From the NCBI GenBank assembly GCA_009760855.2, contig WPIO01000080.1, forward strand, positions 1,637,501 through 1,701,500: a DNA stretch of 64,000 nt, read 5' to 3'. The notes below the pieces were generated by a model. The model did not search any database, was not told the origin of the DNA, and worked only from the letters and a program-made list of their open reading frames with translations. The translations under genes and the position numbers were made by a program. Shown here in pieces: positions 1-12,220 of the stretch (the stretch's first letter is position 1; every line of letters starts with the position of its first letter). Source of the stretch: Cristatella mucedo (Eukaryota; Bryozoa; Phylactolaemata; Cristatellidae).

Positions 1-103
1 CAGAGACAGAGTGGGAGAGATATGCAATGGCATTAAGAGGGATACAATAAAAAGGACAGAGACAAGCAAGAGTCACTGATTGGGACAGACAAGAGAGCCG
101 AGA

Positions 104-181
104 GGGAGAGAGAGAGAGAGAGAGAAACATGGAGAGAACGGGGATAGAGAGAAAGAGGGATAGGCGAGATGGAGAGTGAGC

Positions 182-214
<33 letters not shown>
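104..214. repeat. (GA)n microsatellites
   Basis: Two GA dinucleotide runs (about 104-126 and 184-214) in GA-rich sequence. They create long Arg-Glu or Ser-Leu open frames on both strands that are not genes. Confidence 0.9.
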
Positions 215-217
<3 letters not shown>

Positions 218-1115
218 AGAGAGAGACACACACACGTATAGTGAGATACAATAAACATGCCTGCCAATTGACATGTCTTGATTGCCTGGTCTCGCTGTCA
301 GCTGTCGATGGCGCTTTGTTCTGTGACATGCGATGGTCCAACGATCTGTGATTCACGATCCACGACCTTGTAATGTCATGGGCGGGCTTGCGTATGCCTG
401 CAATCTCGGCTTACAGCAGTAACACTCTCAGTTATCTTGCTCGAACAACTTTTTCACCACGTCTTATTGCATTCTGTCTTCATATGTGTCTATTAGTTGT
501 GTGTTCTTGTGCTTGCTATTCTCACTGTGTCTGTCTGATGCTGCCTGTCAAGTTTTTCTTATTCTTTCTGTTAGTGTGACTTCTATTTGAACAGTTTTTT
601 GTCAGTCCGTGATGCCATCGGTGCGGTGCCGTGTGTCACGTGTGGTTCTTGCCGGTCTAGACTACCTGCAAGCCGCTCTAGTCGCCTGGAGCGAGTCTTT
701 GGCGAGGCCCGCGCTTTAGCCTCGTACGTGTTGGCTCTGAATTGGCTGCAATGCCTGCTACTTGGTGGCCAGGTCTGTTGGCCCGCTTTGGCATCGACAC
801 GCGGTTTCCACCCGTTGCAAAAAGTTGTTCCGGTGATCAGCTCGCCGCGCGCTCTTCTTCTCCGCGATCGATCGATCCGGGAGGAATGCGATCAGCATGA
901 ATGGCAGCAGAAGCTCTCCTCTCCTTCCCGGAGTCCAGGACTCCAGGATGCATGAGCATGAGCAGCCATCTTCGACATCAGCTCAAGCTGATGGATACTG
1001 CGAGATGTCCGTGATGAGATATAGATTGCTGGGAACAAGGGAGGAAGCTATAATCTAGTGTAATGTAACGTATCTTCGTCTGTAATTTCACAAAGCCACA
1101 AAGACTAAGTGGCTG
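215..1115. other. stretch without recognisable gene
   Basis: Unique-looking sequence. The short open frames here show no domain, no codon pattern and no plausible splice context that I recognise. Confidence 0.5.
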
Positions 1116-1119
1116 TTAC

Positions 1120-1439
1120 ACTCGAGAGCTTTCTATAGCGCACTCTCAAAGCCTAAGCGGCTTTCGGCATGCATTCGGTAGCCAACGGAGGCTTAATCTC
1201 ATGCAGCAAAGAGAAGATGAGAAGCATGGCCGAGTCAGGATGACAGTGGAGGTAGTGAGTAGCGTGGAAGTAGCAGCTCAGGACGAAAAGAATGTGCCAC
1301 AGTTGGCAACAGGAGAGTAGATGTTGCATAAGAATCGTGGAAACGAGTTCCACAGTCTAGGACCTGCAGAGCAAAAGTGCTCAGAAAGTTTGCCTTCTCC
1401 CTCTCTCTCTCTCTCCCCTTCTCTCTCTCTCCCTCTCTC

Positions 1440-1470
<31 letters not shown>
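1120..1470 (-). repeat. GA-headed dispersed repeat, copy 1
   Basis: Read on the minus strand, a GA tract (1396-1470 on plus is CT) is followed by about 270 bp that match the copies at 2071-2300 and 3716-3990, including the stretch encoding 'SCYFHATHYL' in one frame. The translated flavour (RLWNSFP-like) resembles the C-terminal end of CR1/L2 LINE ORF2, so it may be a LINE 3' relic; that assignment is an inference. Confidence 0.7.
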
Positions 1471-1471
<1 letters not shown>

Positions 1472-2067
1472 GCTCTCGCAGATGAGCATGAGAAAAGTTC
1501 TTAAGGGTTTTTCTTTCCTGAAGTTCTGTACTAAATTCATTAACAATCTTGATTGTAGAAGCCAAAGAGTTTAAATGCCTGGGAAACTCAGGTGCCTGAT
1601 TTGCCTGGTCTGGATTTGGATTAGCAGTCAGATTAGAGTCTGACTCGTAACCATTGTTTTCTGATTTTACTCTAAAATAATTTTAATAATTTAATTCTAA
1701 ATAGGTTGTTTTAGGATTGTAAGAAACAAAATTTATGATTATAGTAAATTGAAAATATAATTTAATATAATCCATAATATAGTAAGTTTTATTGTCGAAC
1801 ACCCTACTGTCTGCGTGACGTATGGCCACTGGCCACTGTACCCCAGCTATTTTGAATTGCAGTGTAATCGTAATGGTCATCAACTGTGCATTAACGGTGA
1901 AGGCCGATGCAGCCAGTCGAAAGGAAGTCACAGCCGGATGTCGGAGCCGAGATTTCCGGCATGATAGTGCAGTGTTGTTTCAGAGCGGCACTCTAGGTTC
2001 CTTGGAATCTCGGCTCAACAGTACAGGCTCAGCACTAATATCCAGTCACCTACGTGTCGGAGAGGGA

Positions 2068-2070
<3 letters not shown>

Positions 2071-2151
<81 letters not shown>

Positions 2152-2300
2152 CAAGCATTCTGAGCACTTTTGTTCTGCAGGTTCTAGACTGTGGAAATCG
2201 CTTCCACAATTCCTACACATCTACTCTCCTGCTGCTGCCGACTGTGGCACATTCTTTCCAGCGGTTTGCTGCTGCAGCAGTTCGGGTAGTGGTCAGACAT
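2071..2300 (+). repeat. GA-headed dispersed repeat, copy 2
   Basis: A (GA)n run of about 79 bp (2071-2149) is followed directly by about 130 bp homologous to copy 1: the segment around 'tctagactgtggaa' and the 'ctactctcctg' segment are shared. As in copy 1, the GA tract lies directly 5' of the repeat body. Confidence 0.7.
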
Positions 2301-3177
2301 ACTGTAGCTAATGCAATCATCTTTGTTTGACGACGAATACTTCCAAAGGGCACCACTATTTGACATTCCTGCTGTTTCCGGGAGGCTCTGCATTTGGCTC
2401 TCACTGGTTCTCAGACCAAAGAGCAGATAGCTGACTCCTTCGCTCAGACTCTTGGAAATCTGTATGCTGACGGGCTGACACTGTAGGTGCTTACGTGCTA
2501 TCACTGACCATATGTACGTGTTGAAACTAAGCATGTGACTTCTCCTTCGTCGGCACTGGTCCTACTATGATGATGGGTACCGAGCGAAACGAGCTGAATA
2601 ACTTTATCCCACAAAAAACGATATGCCAAGGAAATACGCTCGGTGCTTCTGCACCGAGTAGAGTTTTCGCACTAGAACTTGGCTGACAGCGACACCGAAG
2701 GCATGCCTTTATTTAAAGGATCGCTTAGACCTGAAGATTAGGGAATGCTGATTTTCCCCCTTGGTGCCTTGTTTCATGTGCCTGCTTCCTGTCGCTGCTT
2801 ATCGGGTATTTATCTGCGTGCCTACTTTCGTCGCTGGCAATTGCATCCGAATGCTTAACTGCCCGAGTGCTGATAATGTTATTACTATTATATACTATTA
2901 TATGTATGTATATATATGTTATTACTACTCTGATCCACGAGATCATTTTCTTCCGCTGCCCATTTAATTGGAAGCTTCTTTTTTAGATGACCAGCCAAGC
3001 TACCGTTGCTGGAAGCCTCGGCAGAAAGTCATCATCTTTGCCTTCGTGCCTTCATGCTGGCGATTGAGCCACTGGAGGACAGGCTGGGACCGGAGGACAG
3101 ACCACGTCAACGCAGGTCACCGAAGGCTGAAATCCCGGAGGAGCAGCTGATGGCAGCATCGTGCATCGTGCTCAATT

Positions 3178-3196
3178 GACCCCCCCCCCCCCCCCC
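3178..3196. repeat. poly-C run
   Basis: About 17 consecutive C bases. Its length is likely to be unstable or mis-assembled. Confidence 0.9.
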
Positions 3197-3356
3197 GTTG
3201 CATGCTGTGTGTCAGTCATGTCAGGCCGTGGGCAGTGTGAGCGCGTCCAAGCCTGCCCTCTTGCTTGCCGTTGCAAGTCTTCATGAATGGACCACTTAGC
3301 ATCTCGGCTTTGTAAAATATTTGTTGTCATACATTTGCTGAAGGTATAAAATAATC

Positions 3357-3358
<2 letters not shown>

Positions 3359-3397
<39 letters not shown>
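3359..3397. repeat. (GA)n microsatellite
   Basis: Pure GA run of about 38 bp. Confidence 0.95.
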
Positions 3398-3403
<6 letters not shown>

Positions 3404-3715
3404 CTAGTTATGGGGCAACCCCCGGCTCTGCTGAAAGCCTTGGGCAATGCTGTATTGACTAATACATCAGTCGAGATCGGATGTGCCGAGGAGCCTCGGT
3501 CACTGCAGGCAAGGGCAAGGCAATCTATAGAGGATTCGAAATTGGGTCATGTCGTTGACCTCTTAAAATGGGTCGTCTTTCAAGAACAACCGGGCCACGT
3601 ATATATAGGCTTGCATTGCCCTAGCAGCCAGATCAAGGTTTTTGCATTGTAAGAGCTTGGGACTCCGATAAACCTAGCCTTTTTTATGATAAACGCATAG
3701 CTTAATTCTTCCTGC

Positions 3716-3990
3716 TGTGGGTAACTTTTGCGCTGCACCAGCCCTTGAAATGGAGACAAGCAGCTCAAGATGCAAAATACGCAACGACAACTACTCTCCT
3801 ACTGCTGACTATGGCTCATCCTTTTCAGCTATCCTGAGCTGCTACTTCCATGCTACTCACTACCTCAACTGCTCTCCTGACTCTGCTATGCTTCCCACTT
3901 TCTCTTTGTTGGGTGAGACGAAGTCTGTTGGCTACCGAAAGCCGCTTAGGCTGTGAGTGCACTTTACAAAACTCTCATGGTCTTTATGAC
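3716..3990 (+). repeat. GA-headed dispersed repeat, copy 3 (no adjacent GA tract)
   Basis: About 270 bp, clearly homologous to the reverse complement of 1120-1340: the same order of the 'gagctgctacttcca', 'ctactcactacctc' and 'ccgaaagccgcttagg' blocks. A more diverged fragment of the family is visible near 7330-7420. Confidence 0.7.
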
Positions 3991-4484
3991 TTGGTGGAGT
4001 TGCAGACTGAGATACAATAGCCCTCAGTAGATAATGATTCTCTCATAGTGCCACGATTCCAAGTTCCTTGTGAATGCACTTTACCATTCAACCACGCCTG
4101 AGATTTCGGCAAGGAACCTGGCCGCAGGTGGACTTGCACACAAAGTATAGCCTGTATCACATTTTTTTAAGCACCAGGACGCACCCCTGGGTACCTCTAG
4201 TAGTCGTTAAACTTGATAGGACAAAGTCTGTTCACACCGCCAACGTCTAGGATAGTAAGAGCTAGGCATCTTGGTAGGCTCAGCTAAACTTAATTCCATC
4301 TAAGATGTCGTTGCGTGTGCATGCTCTTTTCTGTGAGTGCTACTGTCGTCTGGAGTAGATTGATTGCATTGGTCCTGTATCAGCAGTGTATGAGGCATCA
4401 GCATCATCTTCTCTCTCCTTTTCTCTGCGTCTACTGAATTACCTTTTTATATTTTCATATTTATCTATACAACGGTCGATGATC

Positions 4485-4665
4485 CATCCATCCATTTACC
4501 CACCTATCTATCTACCCATCTATATATCTACCCATCTATATATCTACCCACCTACCTACCTACCTACCTACCTACCCACCTCCCCACCTACCTACCTATC
4601 TACCTACTTACCTACCTATCTATCTGTCTATGTCTGTCTGCCTGACTGTCTGTCTATCTGTCAGT
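4485..4665. repeat. (CTAC)n/(CTAT)n tetranucleotide array
   Basis: Interrupted array of ctac, ctat, ccat and tgtc units over about 180 bp. Confidence 0.9.
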
Positions 4666-4949
4666 CTCGAGAGTAACCCACTAGTTATCAGTTTTGCTTT
4701 TATTTACTGAAAGAAGATCCCCTTTTCTCGACCTGCTTAGAGACCAAGCGTAGAACGGATCGGCAAAAGAAGTTGGCTGGACCTTTATGCAGTTCATGGA
4801 TTTGGGCAGAATATATCCTCGCAATGCCTCAAATTGTAGCAACGATGCACTGCTTTATCCTGCATATGGTTGGCTTGATATCTGACTAGAATGACCAGAT
4901 GAAGCAAGTCCGTTGAAGTCATGATCGCAGTGTACCGATTCTATTATTC

Positions 4950-4953
<4 letters not shown>

Positions 4954-5014
<61 letters not shown>

Positions 5015-5030
5015 CTCTCTTCCTCTAAGC
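4954..5030. repeat. (CT)n microsatellite
   Basis: CT run of about 70 bp with a few interruptions at its 3' end. Confidence 0.95.
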
Positions 5031-5255
5031 TGTCCCACCCCTGCTGACTAATAAGGAAATTCAGAACGGACCAACACTTTTTATTCGCTGTTTGGTAAAG
5101 ATTAGCAAGTTACGAGATTTTTCAACAGAAAAGTGGGGCGAACCATTTTCGGTCGTCATTGATTGGTATCTATGAAATCGCTGAGCCTGCAGCACTATGC
5201 CTGCTGCTTGCAGATGTTACCTCCAATCATTTAGTAATGCTCTCTATACAGCATA

Positions 5256-5480
5256 TGATAATAACAAAAATAATGCATTTGATAAAGCGCCCCAGAGAAC
5301 TCAGTCTCTTTCTAGGAGCTTTACGATTGCTGCAAAGGAAGCACGATCGAATGGTTAGTGGTAGCATGCTCAATAAACAACAAGAAAAACATCGTTAGGG
5401 GTGACATGCACAGGGTCAACCTGCAAGTGTGGTTAGTGGCACCATGCAACAGTGTCAGCACGAACAAGCACAAGCATCTG
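5256..5480 (-). mobile_element. CR1/L2-like LINE, 3' end fragment
   Basis: Carries the family's terminal signature in reverse orientation: a short AT-rich run, then 'gataaagcgcc', 'gagaactcagtctctttctag', 'gctgcaaagg', and the internal block 'gggtgacatgcacagggtca'. The same order is found in the copies at 9172, 24366 and 61757. Non-coding relic. Confidence 0.75.
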
Positions 5481-5938
5481 TAAAGTGCATCAAAAGAGAT
5501 TCAGTTCTCTGAGAGTGCTATACAAATGATGATTATTATTATTACGTCTTACTACTAGTGTCCTATGACTGCTTGCAGAATTCGGAAGCTTTCGCTGGCA
5601 CATGCATTGGCACCCTCAGGGTGATCTTGGCCCCAAAATATATGCCACAATCGAACTCAAAATTGAGGGCCATAAGTTCGGCTTGTTTTCCAGCAGTGCT
5701 GATGATGAGGAAACACTACCGATCTGTAAAGTCACGACACTACAGCCTAACCAGCGTTAGTTGGTCTCACTGCACTGCTGCAGTTTCTTACCATTGCTGT
5801 TCCACAGCACAATGGTGATAAGGAGTTCAGGCAGTGTTCTATAGCAGTGGCTTCGGCTGCGGCTGTTCTTGTGGAGTCACGTAGACGCGAGAGCAGACGT
5901 GAGCGGAAACGAGACTCAATCTTTATTTCTCTCAATGC

Positions 5939-5941
<3 letters not shown>

Positions 5942-5994
<53 letters not shown>
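5942..5994. repeat. (TA)n(CA)n microsatellite
   Basis: About 40 bp of TA followed by a short CA run. Confidence 0.95.
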
Positions 5995-6059
5995 GAGAGC
6001 TCGATGAATCACAGCAAAAATGAATCGCAGCAAAAATCACGTCAAATGGCTTAACTATT

Positions 6060-7486
6060 GGCCGAAGGTTCAGAGTACATGAATGTAAAGGTGCTGAGCT
6101 AGTTACAACGCCAGCACGAATCCGGCTAATAATATCCCTTCCCGCATACATAATATAACATTACACAATATTATATTATAATAATAATAACAATATAATA
6201 TTGTTATGTTATAATATGTAATAATACAATATTAATGCTATAATAGAACGTTACGTGATATCCATTCCCGCATACAATGGAGTGCAGCTGGCTGGCGGGC
6301 TACATCCTTACATCATCAAAGGCCGGAAGCCCAATCACCGGCTGCGGCAGATGGGCATATATATATGTATATCACATATTATATTAGTATATCATATATT
6401 AGTGGCCTGCTGTTGATGCTGCACTAGTTATACTAGTAGAAGCAGCAGCAGGTACAGACAACATCGGGCCTTGTTGCAAATAAAGACTATTTACTTTTCT
6501 AATCTCGCGATAGTGGCAGGTTGACGAATGCCACATTTGACCAAATATAGCGCCATGCAGACAACTGAATGTGGCGACAACACCCGAAAGTTGGATATAG
6601 ACTGCATGGAGCCTAATTCCACAATTTTATACGTAGGCTAGGCTCGGTTGGCTGGGACAGGACGGCTGTAATGTGGTAAAGGTCACCGGCTAGGCCGGGC
6701 CTGACCTATGGGCATAGCCGGATGTGCGGTGACGAGAGGTCACCGGGGCTCTTGGGTGAGTGAAGTTGGCCGAGTAAGTCGTGGTGCTGGAAGCTCCCGG
6801 TCTCGTCCGTCGTGTTGGCGCATGAGATATTATTAAGGGGTTTAACCTGACGGCGGTTCGATTTACCCTAGCTCAACCGCACGGCGAGCGGCTGCGTGGC
6901 CTGAGCGTGGCCGGGCTTGGCTTGGCGGGAAGTGGCCTCTGACCCCTGGATTTCGGCTACAATTTTATGCAATAAGACGTCATCTGTGGGCTGCCCATTG
7001 TTGCACACTATCGGCAGTGGCCCATCGGCCCTTCGTGGTCGGTGCCCTAGGTGACCGGATGATCGAGACTCGCCTGGCGCATCACGTGCGCCTTTCGCTC
7101 AAGGAGAGAGCTGCATCAAGCGGCTTTGACGTGCGTCTCGGACGCCATTTCCGCGTCGGAAGCCGCTCGGTCCCTGTTCTCCTGAACTGGGCAGCGCTAG
7201 TAGCCCTAGCCCCGCGACCCCGGCAGAGCAGGGCTCCTCCGGCTAAGGTGCAATCATTTGTTAAAATATTTAAAATAGCAGTTAGGACCAGTAACACTTC
7301 CGTTCCAGCTCGTAACACTTCCGTAACACTTCCGTTCCAGCTCGTCCTGACGCTCAGCCACTTCCATGCTTCGCATTTTCTCAATTGGACTCAGCTATGC
7401 TGCTCACAATCCTTTTAAATATTAATGGTAATATATAATAATAATAATAATAGAAATAACTATATATATACGTTATGAATAAATAA

Positions 7487-7522
<36 letters not shown>

Positions 7523-7680
7523 AACCGCATAGTGCTCCAAGGGAACTAAATCTCTTCCTTGGGAAGTTTCCATATGCGGAAAACTGTGTAAGACTGCAGT
7601 GGCAATCGCAAGCACGATCGAAATCCGCTCTTGGGGTCTTAGAGCCCTACAGAAAACACTCCAGCGCAACACCCACTTAC
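6060..7680. other. stretch without recognisable gene
   Basis: AT-rich part (6150-6250), then GC-richer unique sequence, a weak relic of the GA-headed repeat (7330-7420) and a TA run (7490-7518). No supported coding region. Confidence 0.4.
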
Positions 7681-7689
7681 ACAGCGAAA

Positions 7690-9160
7690 CCGCTAAGCTG
7701 CGCTCGCTCGGCGAGCGTGCGTGCCATTTCCTACCTTTCTAACTACAGCGAGCCCATGGCCGCTCCGTGATCTGCGCTCTGCGGATAGCCGGCGTAGGAA
7801 GCAGCGGAAAACCGATCGGTGAGAGCGTGGATGGCCTTTTACCTGCTTTATTTTTTTATCTAGGTATGGCGCCATCCGTCGAAATAAATGATCGCAAATC
7901 GAGCGCAATGAAGAGATTGGCTGCGAGCAGACTAGGCCGGAGGACAGATTACGTTGACGCGATGATGTTTATTATGCGGACAGACTTGCGCCAGCGGTCG
8001 AGATTAGCCCCGGTCGAAGCGTAGAGTCCTCGAGCACTGGGCAGCGCACAGCGACGAATGCGTCATTTTCACGACGCGCCGCGCTATTTCGCGCGACCAG
8101 CGCGGGCCGTAAAACCCAGGTAGTCGCTTGTCTGGGCCGCCGGGACAGCCGAAGCGTCAGGGAAATCCCCGGCCAACTAACCCGGCAGTGCGCACGTGAT
8201 CCGGAACCCGGCTGTCATGGCGTTGCGGTGTGGGCGTGTGATTACCGTCACGTGGTTCCACCCCAAGCCGACGTTCTGTCCGCCCAACGGGAACGCTCCT
8301 TGCCGGCACGTGACTCTTTCCTTGCCGCGCTATTCACTTTCTGCCTGTGCGTCGGCCTGTACGCACGCTATCCACTCTCTTCTCTCTCCTAACGCCTCAT
8401 GCTCCGGAGCAGCACGCACGACGGCTGCTAGATCGTATAATACAGCCGTCGTCGACAACGCTTGTGGGGGCTTCGCTCTTCATCGCGCCGCCATCGCGCG
8501 CCCGCGAGCCCCTACAGCGGCTTCCGCGTCGGAGCGGCGCCGTTGCGAAACTCCTCCTCTTCCCGAGGCTTCCACTCTGACTGCAGGTGAAACTTGCGCA
8601 GCGCTCGGCGTAGCAACGTGGCGGGGCATTGGAAACGCTCACCGGCTACCGCATTTTACAGCGGCGGCGCCGTCTTCGTGGCCGCCTCGGCGGAGGCGCT
8701 AGGCGGCCGGTCGCGCCGTCGCGCAGACGGATCGGCCGCTTGTGGGTGGGTGCCGGTGTCCGCTTAAGCAAGCGGCGAGGATTGAAGCGAGTGCGCGAGC
8801 GAGCGGGTAGCGGCTGCGGGAGCGCGAGGCAGGCGAACGAGCGAGCGGAGCGTCTGTGGGGGGGGGGGCGTGAGGTTCAGCTAGTGCGGCGTCGTCGCGC
8901 GCTGCGCTATTCCCGTGGCGCTCCCGCACCGCCTGCGTGCGTCCTCGCTGTTTGGCTGGCTGGCCAGACGTCAGCGTCTGAAGCCCGACGGGAAATTTGA
9001 CGCGCCCGTAGAAGAGCGACCGGCGTCAGGAGCCGCTCGGAGAGAAAGCCGATCTCGGAGTTTGGGCCAATCGGCATCGGCGGCTGGTCAGCCGTAGCTT
9101 CGCTGGGAGTCGGCAGTCGGCTGGATATCCGCTGAAACACGGTCGAAGTCAGCTGCTGAC
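7690..9160. promoter_or_regulatory. CpG-dense GC-rich tract
   Basis: GC-rich sequence with frequent unmethylated-looking CG dinucleotides, densest at 8030-8160 and 8400-9100, in contrast to AT-rich surroundings. Several overlapping frames are open on both strands, as expected from GC richness alone; none shows a domain. It could be a CpG-island-like promoter or 5' non-coding exon region for a nearby gene such as TRIM-like gene A, about 1.8 kb downstream. This is an inference from composition only. Confidence 0.25.
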
Positions 9161-9171
9161 TGGCTCGAATA

Positions 9172-9912
9172 ATAATACTGCACTTGATAAAGCGCCCTCA
9201 CAGAACTTAATCTCTCTCTAGGCGCTTTACATTTGCTGCAAAGGGAAATGCAATTGAATGGTGAGTAAAATCATGATTGATAAACGAACAATATGAATAA
9301 CATGGTTAGGGGTGACATGCACAGGGTCAGCATGCAAATGTGGTTAGTGGCAGCATGCACAGTGTCAGCACGCATAAGCACATCAAGGACGAATCACAGG
9401 GACCCACTAAATGCTGTCCTAAATAGGTGTGTTTTTAAGTTTTTTTTAAATGCTGTCAAGTCAGGGGATGTCGTGACGCAAGTCGGGAGTGAGTTCCAGG
9501 CTTTGGGAGCAAATGAACTAAATGCACGGTCTCCAAAGGATTTGAGGTTTGTACGAGGTATTTCTAGACTGTTGGATTCCGAAAAGCAGGTGGTACGATG
9601 CTTGGCCTGATGGGGGAGTATATCCGAGAGATAGGCTTGAGCCAAATAATGAAGTGACCTAAAAGTGAGCGACAAAACATTGAAGTCAATCCGTTGCTTG
9701 ACTGGTAGCCAGTGCAGGTCGGCGAGAAGTGGAGTAATGTGGCAACTGCGACGCTCACGACAGACAAGCCTGGCTGTGGAGTTTTGCACCAGCTGCAATC
9801 GCCTGATCACACATGCTGGTAGGCCAGTAAGCAGTGAGTTGCAGAAGTCTAGACCGGATGTCACGAATGCATGGACCAACATGGAGAATTCTGCAACGCT
9901 CGAGAAACGCTA
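9172..9912 (-). mobile_element. CR1/L2-like LINE, 5'-truncated, with C-terminal ORF2 fragment
   Basis: The minus-strand frame 9882-9394 encodes about 160 residues typical of the C-terminal part of CR1/L2 ORF2: '[12 protein letters not shown]', 'RRLQLVQNSTARL', 'LLADLHWLPVKQRIDF', 'KAWNSLP', and a stop. The 3' UTR follows, ending in the 'aagcgcc' terminal motif and an AT-rich trinucleotide tail at about 9172. The reverse transcriptase core is absent, so the copy is dead on arrival. Its body is one of the least decayed of the family in the window. Confidence 0.9.
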
Positions 9913-10429
9913 GTAGTGCTTGGTGTGGGGGGGCAAGGTCGGACAAGCCGAGCCTTGGATGACGCCCCCTTCTAAAATGCATCTTGAGGTAGAGAGCTCC
10001 AATGACCAAGCACGCCTCATTCACGAGGAAATTGGAAGGGCTTGTGGCTGCAGTTAGAAATGCCTCCCAAGGGCATTTCCTATATCTCGAACAGCATGGC
10101 TCATGAAAACTAGTGCATGCAACGGTGAGTTTTTTCATGGCTAGGCAGCTGTTTCTTGGTTCATTTCTAGAGAGTTGCCTCTCCAGCCTTTGCTTTCAGG
10201 AATGATTATTGAACCTGGGGCCTGCTAGATCAGTCAAGTTGTGACCACAACATATTGACTGTGTTGTAATGTGTGGTCAAGCAGCACGTGAAAGCCCAAG
10301 TCATGTGTTATTGAGTCAGTTATGCTAAATGCATTGAGCTGGCCAGTCATGGGGTGCTCCATGACTTAGGCCACACTTGTGTATGGCTGCAGGACGCCTT
10401 ATGGCGCCTCAAAGCTTTGAGCCATGCAG

Positions 10430-10488
10430 AAGTTGAGTTCCAGGCGCTTTATCAAGTGCAATATTATTATTATTATTATTATTATTGA
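10430..10488 (+). mobile_element. LINE 3' terminal motif with (ATT)n tail
   Basis: 'ggcgctttatcaagtgcaat' followed by an (att)n tail: the end signature of the CR1/L2-like family with almost no body. Confidence 0.6.
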
Positions 10489-10831
10489 TCTTCGGCGATA
10501 GTTACGAGGCTCATTGATCTCATTCTCATCAGACTTTTCGTCGGTCGGCAGTTTTCTGCTGTGGCTCTGGCACCGTGGAGTCGGTATATCCTGTGTGTGA
10601 CGTGTATCCTGTGGGCGATGCTTGATGCTCGTAACTTGTCAGTCGAACTTGAATAGACTTCTCCACGCTATGGATATGAGCTTATTGTTCGATATGGGTG
10701 CTCGTCAGAGGTGCATCTTAATCATCTATTCGTGCTTCTTCAAGTCCCAGGCTTCACCACTAATCGTAGGGCGTTTGCAAGCACTAGCAATACTATGAGA
10801 TCTGCTTTATCGATCTGCTTTACCGATCTAT

Positions 10832-10948
10832 CGCACTTGCGTTTCTTGCAGCAGTGGCAATGGCTGCTTCGACGATGCAAGAGCCGATCTACCGCACTTG
10901 CGTTTCTTGCAGCAGTGGCAATGGCTGCTTCGACGATGCAAGAGCCGA
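10832..10948 (+). repeat. 61-bp tandem duplication at the start of TRIM-like gene A
   Basis: The segment from 10832 repeats from 10893 with near identity. Each copy contains a splice-acceptor-like 'tttcttgcag' and an ATG (10860 and 10921). Because 61 is not a multiple of three, only the second ATG is in frame with the RING domain. Confidence 0.85.
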
Positions 10949-12220
10949 CGCTCAAGGAACCTGCAGAGGAGAGCCGCAGCAGAGCAGAGCAGAGCCACAT
11001 TGGAGCAGAGCAGAGCCGCTGTAGAGCAGAGCAGAGCTGCAGAGCAGAGCAGAGCCACATTGGAGCAGAGCAGAGCCACTGTAGAGCAGAGCAGAGCTGC
11101 AGAGCAGAGGAGAGTCGCAGCAGAGCAGAGGAGAGCCACTCTAGTGCAGAGCAGAGCCGCGGAGGCGGCGTAGCGGCCGCCAAGGCTCTGACCGACTGCT
11201 GCATGTGCCGAGGCCTCCTTCGCGAGCCAGTGCCACTGGACTGTCTCCACGACTGCTGTCGGCGGTGTCTGGATGGCTGTGCGGCGGCCGACAGCATGGC
11301 GGCAGCCGCTGCGCTCGTTGAAGGCGGCAAGGCCGTGAGCTGTCCTCAGTGCGGTCACATCAGCAGCAGCGTGCACAGAGACTGCAGGAACTTCTTCGTG
11401 ACCCGCTTGCTGGCGCAGGCGGGTGGTGCTGCCACAGTCCACTGCGACGTGTGCGAGCCGGCTGCCGAGGGCGAGTCGCCAGTGCGAGGTGCTGCAGCGT
11501 TTAGCTGTTCGGAGTGCTGCCAGTGTCTCTGTGCCACGTGCAAGGTCTGGCATGCCAGGTTCAAGCGCGACCATAAGGTCATGCCGTTGGACGCACGATT
11601 GGAGCTCGCTCACACACGTGACGAGGGCACGATCGCTCACGTGACGCTCGCCCGCCAGCGGCTGGGCAGCAAGCAGCAGCGTCTGGACGCCGACCTGGCT
11701 GCAGTCGCCGCCCGCTTGCGGCTTCTCGTCGGCCGTCTGCTCGCCGCTCGAGCTGCCGACGAAGCCGACCTGCTGCGCCGCAAGCAGCTGCTGCTGGACG
11801 CCGTGGAGAGGGCACATTCGACACGAGTCGAAGCGCTTCGGCACCGCCACGACGACCTGGCGGCCGCCGCGAGCCAGGCGGCCGCACGAGCCGATGCGAC
11901 TCTGCAGCGCGCCCAGCGTGCGTCCCTGTACGGCGGCGCCCTGCTCGATTCGAGTGACGTCGAGAGCCTGGTGGAGCAGGAGAGCCGTGTGCTGTCGTGG
12001 CTAGCGCTAGTGCAGGCCGAAGTCAGCGCTGTGCTCGCCACCGTGTGCCGAATGGAGGGCCGCTGTGGCGATGCAATGCCGGCCTCCGACGTGCAGCCCG
12101 AGCACATGGCGGCGACCCTGGCAGCTTGGCTGGGGCAACACAAAAGGGCCGACAAAGAAGAGCGGCAGCGGCGGCAGCAGCAGCAGCAGCACCTCGTGTC
12201 AGCCAGCACCAGTGATGCCG
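10921..12220 (+). CDS. gene A exon 1: RING, B-box, coiled coil
   Basis: Ends at the donor 'gatgccg|gtaggt', leaving one base. RING ligands are CCMC, CLHDCC, RRC and CPQC, which preserves the central histidine (C-x-H). The B-box region follows at about 11440-11580. The helical region with heptad-like Leu/Ala/Arg spacing runs about 11640-12050, then a poly-Gln stretch at 12170-12190. Confidence 0.8.

Noticed and set aside
8196-9000. Overlapping GC-rich open frames of 120-170 codons
   Set aside because: Frames are open on both strands because of composition; no domain, no homology to a known family, unusual Arg/Ala-rich translations.
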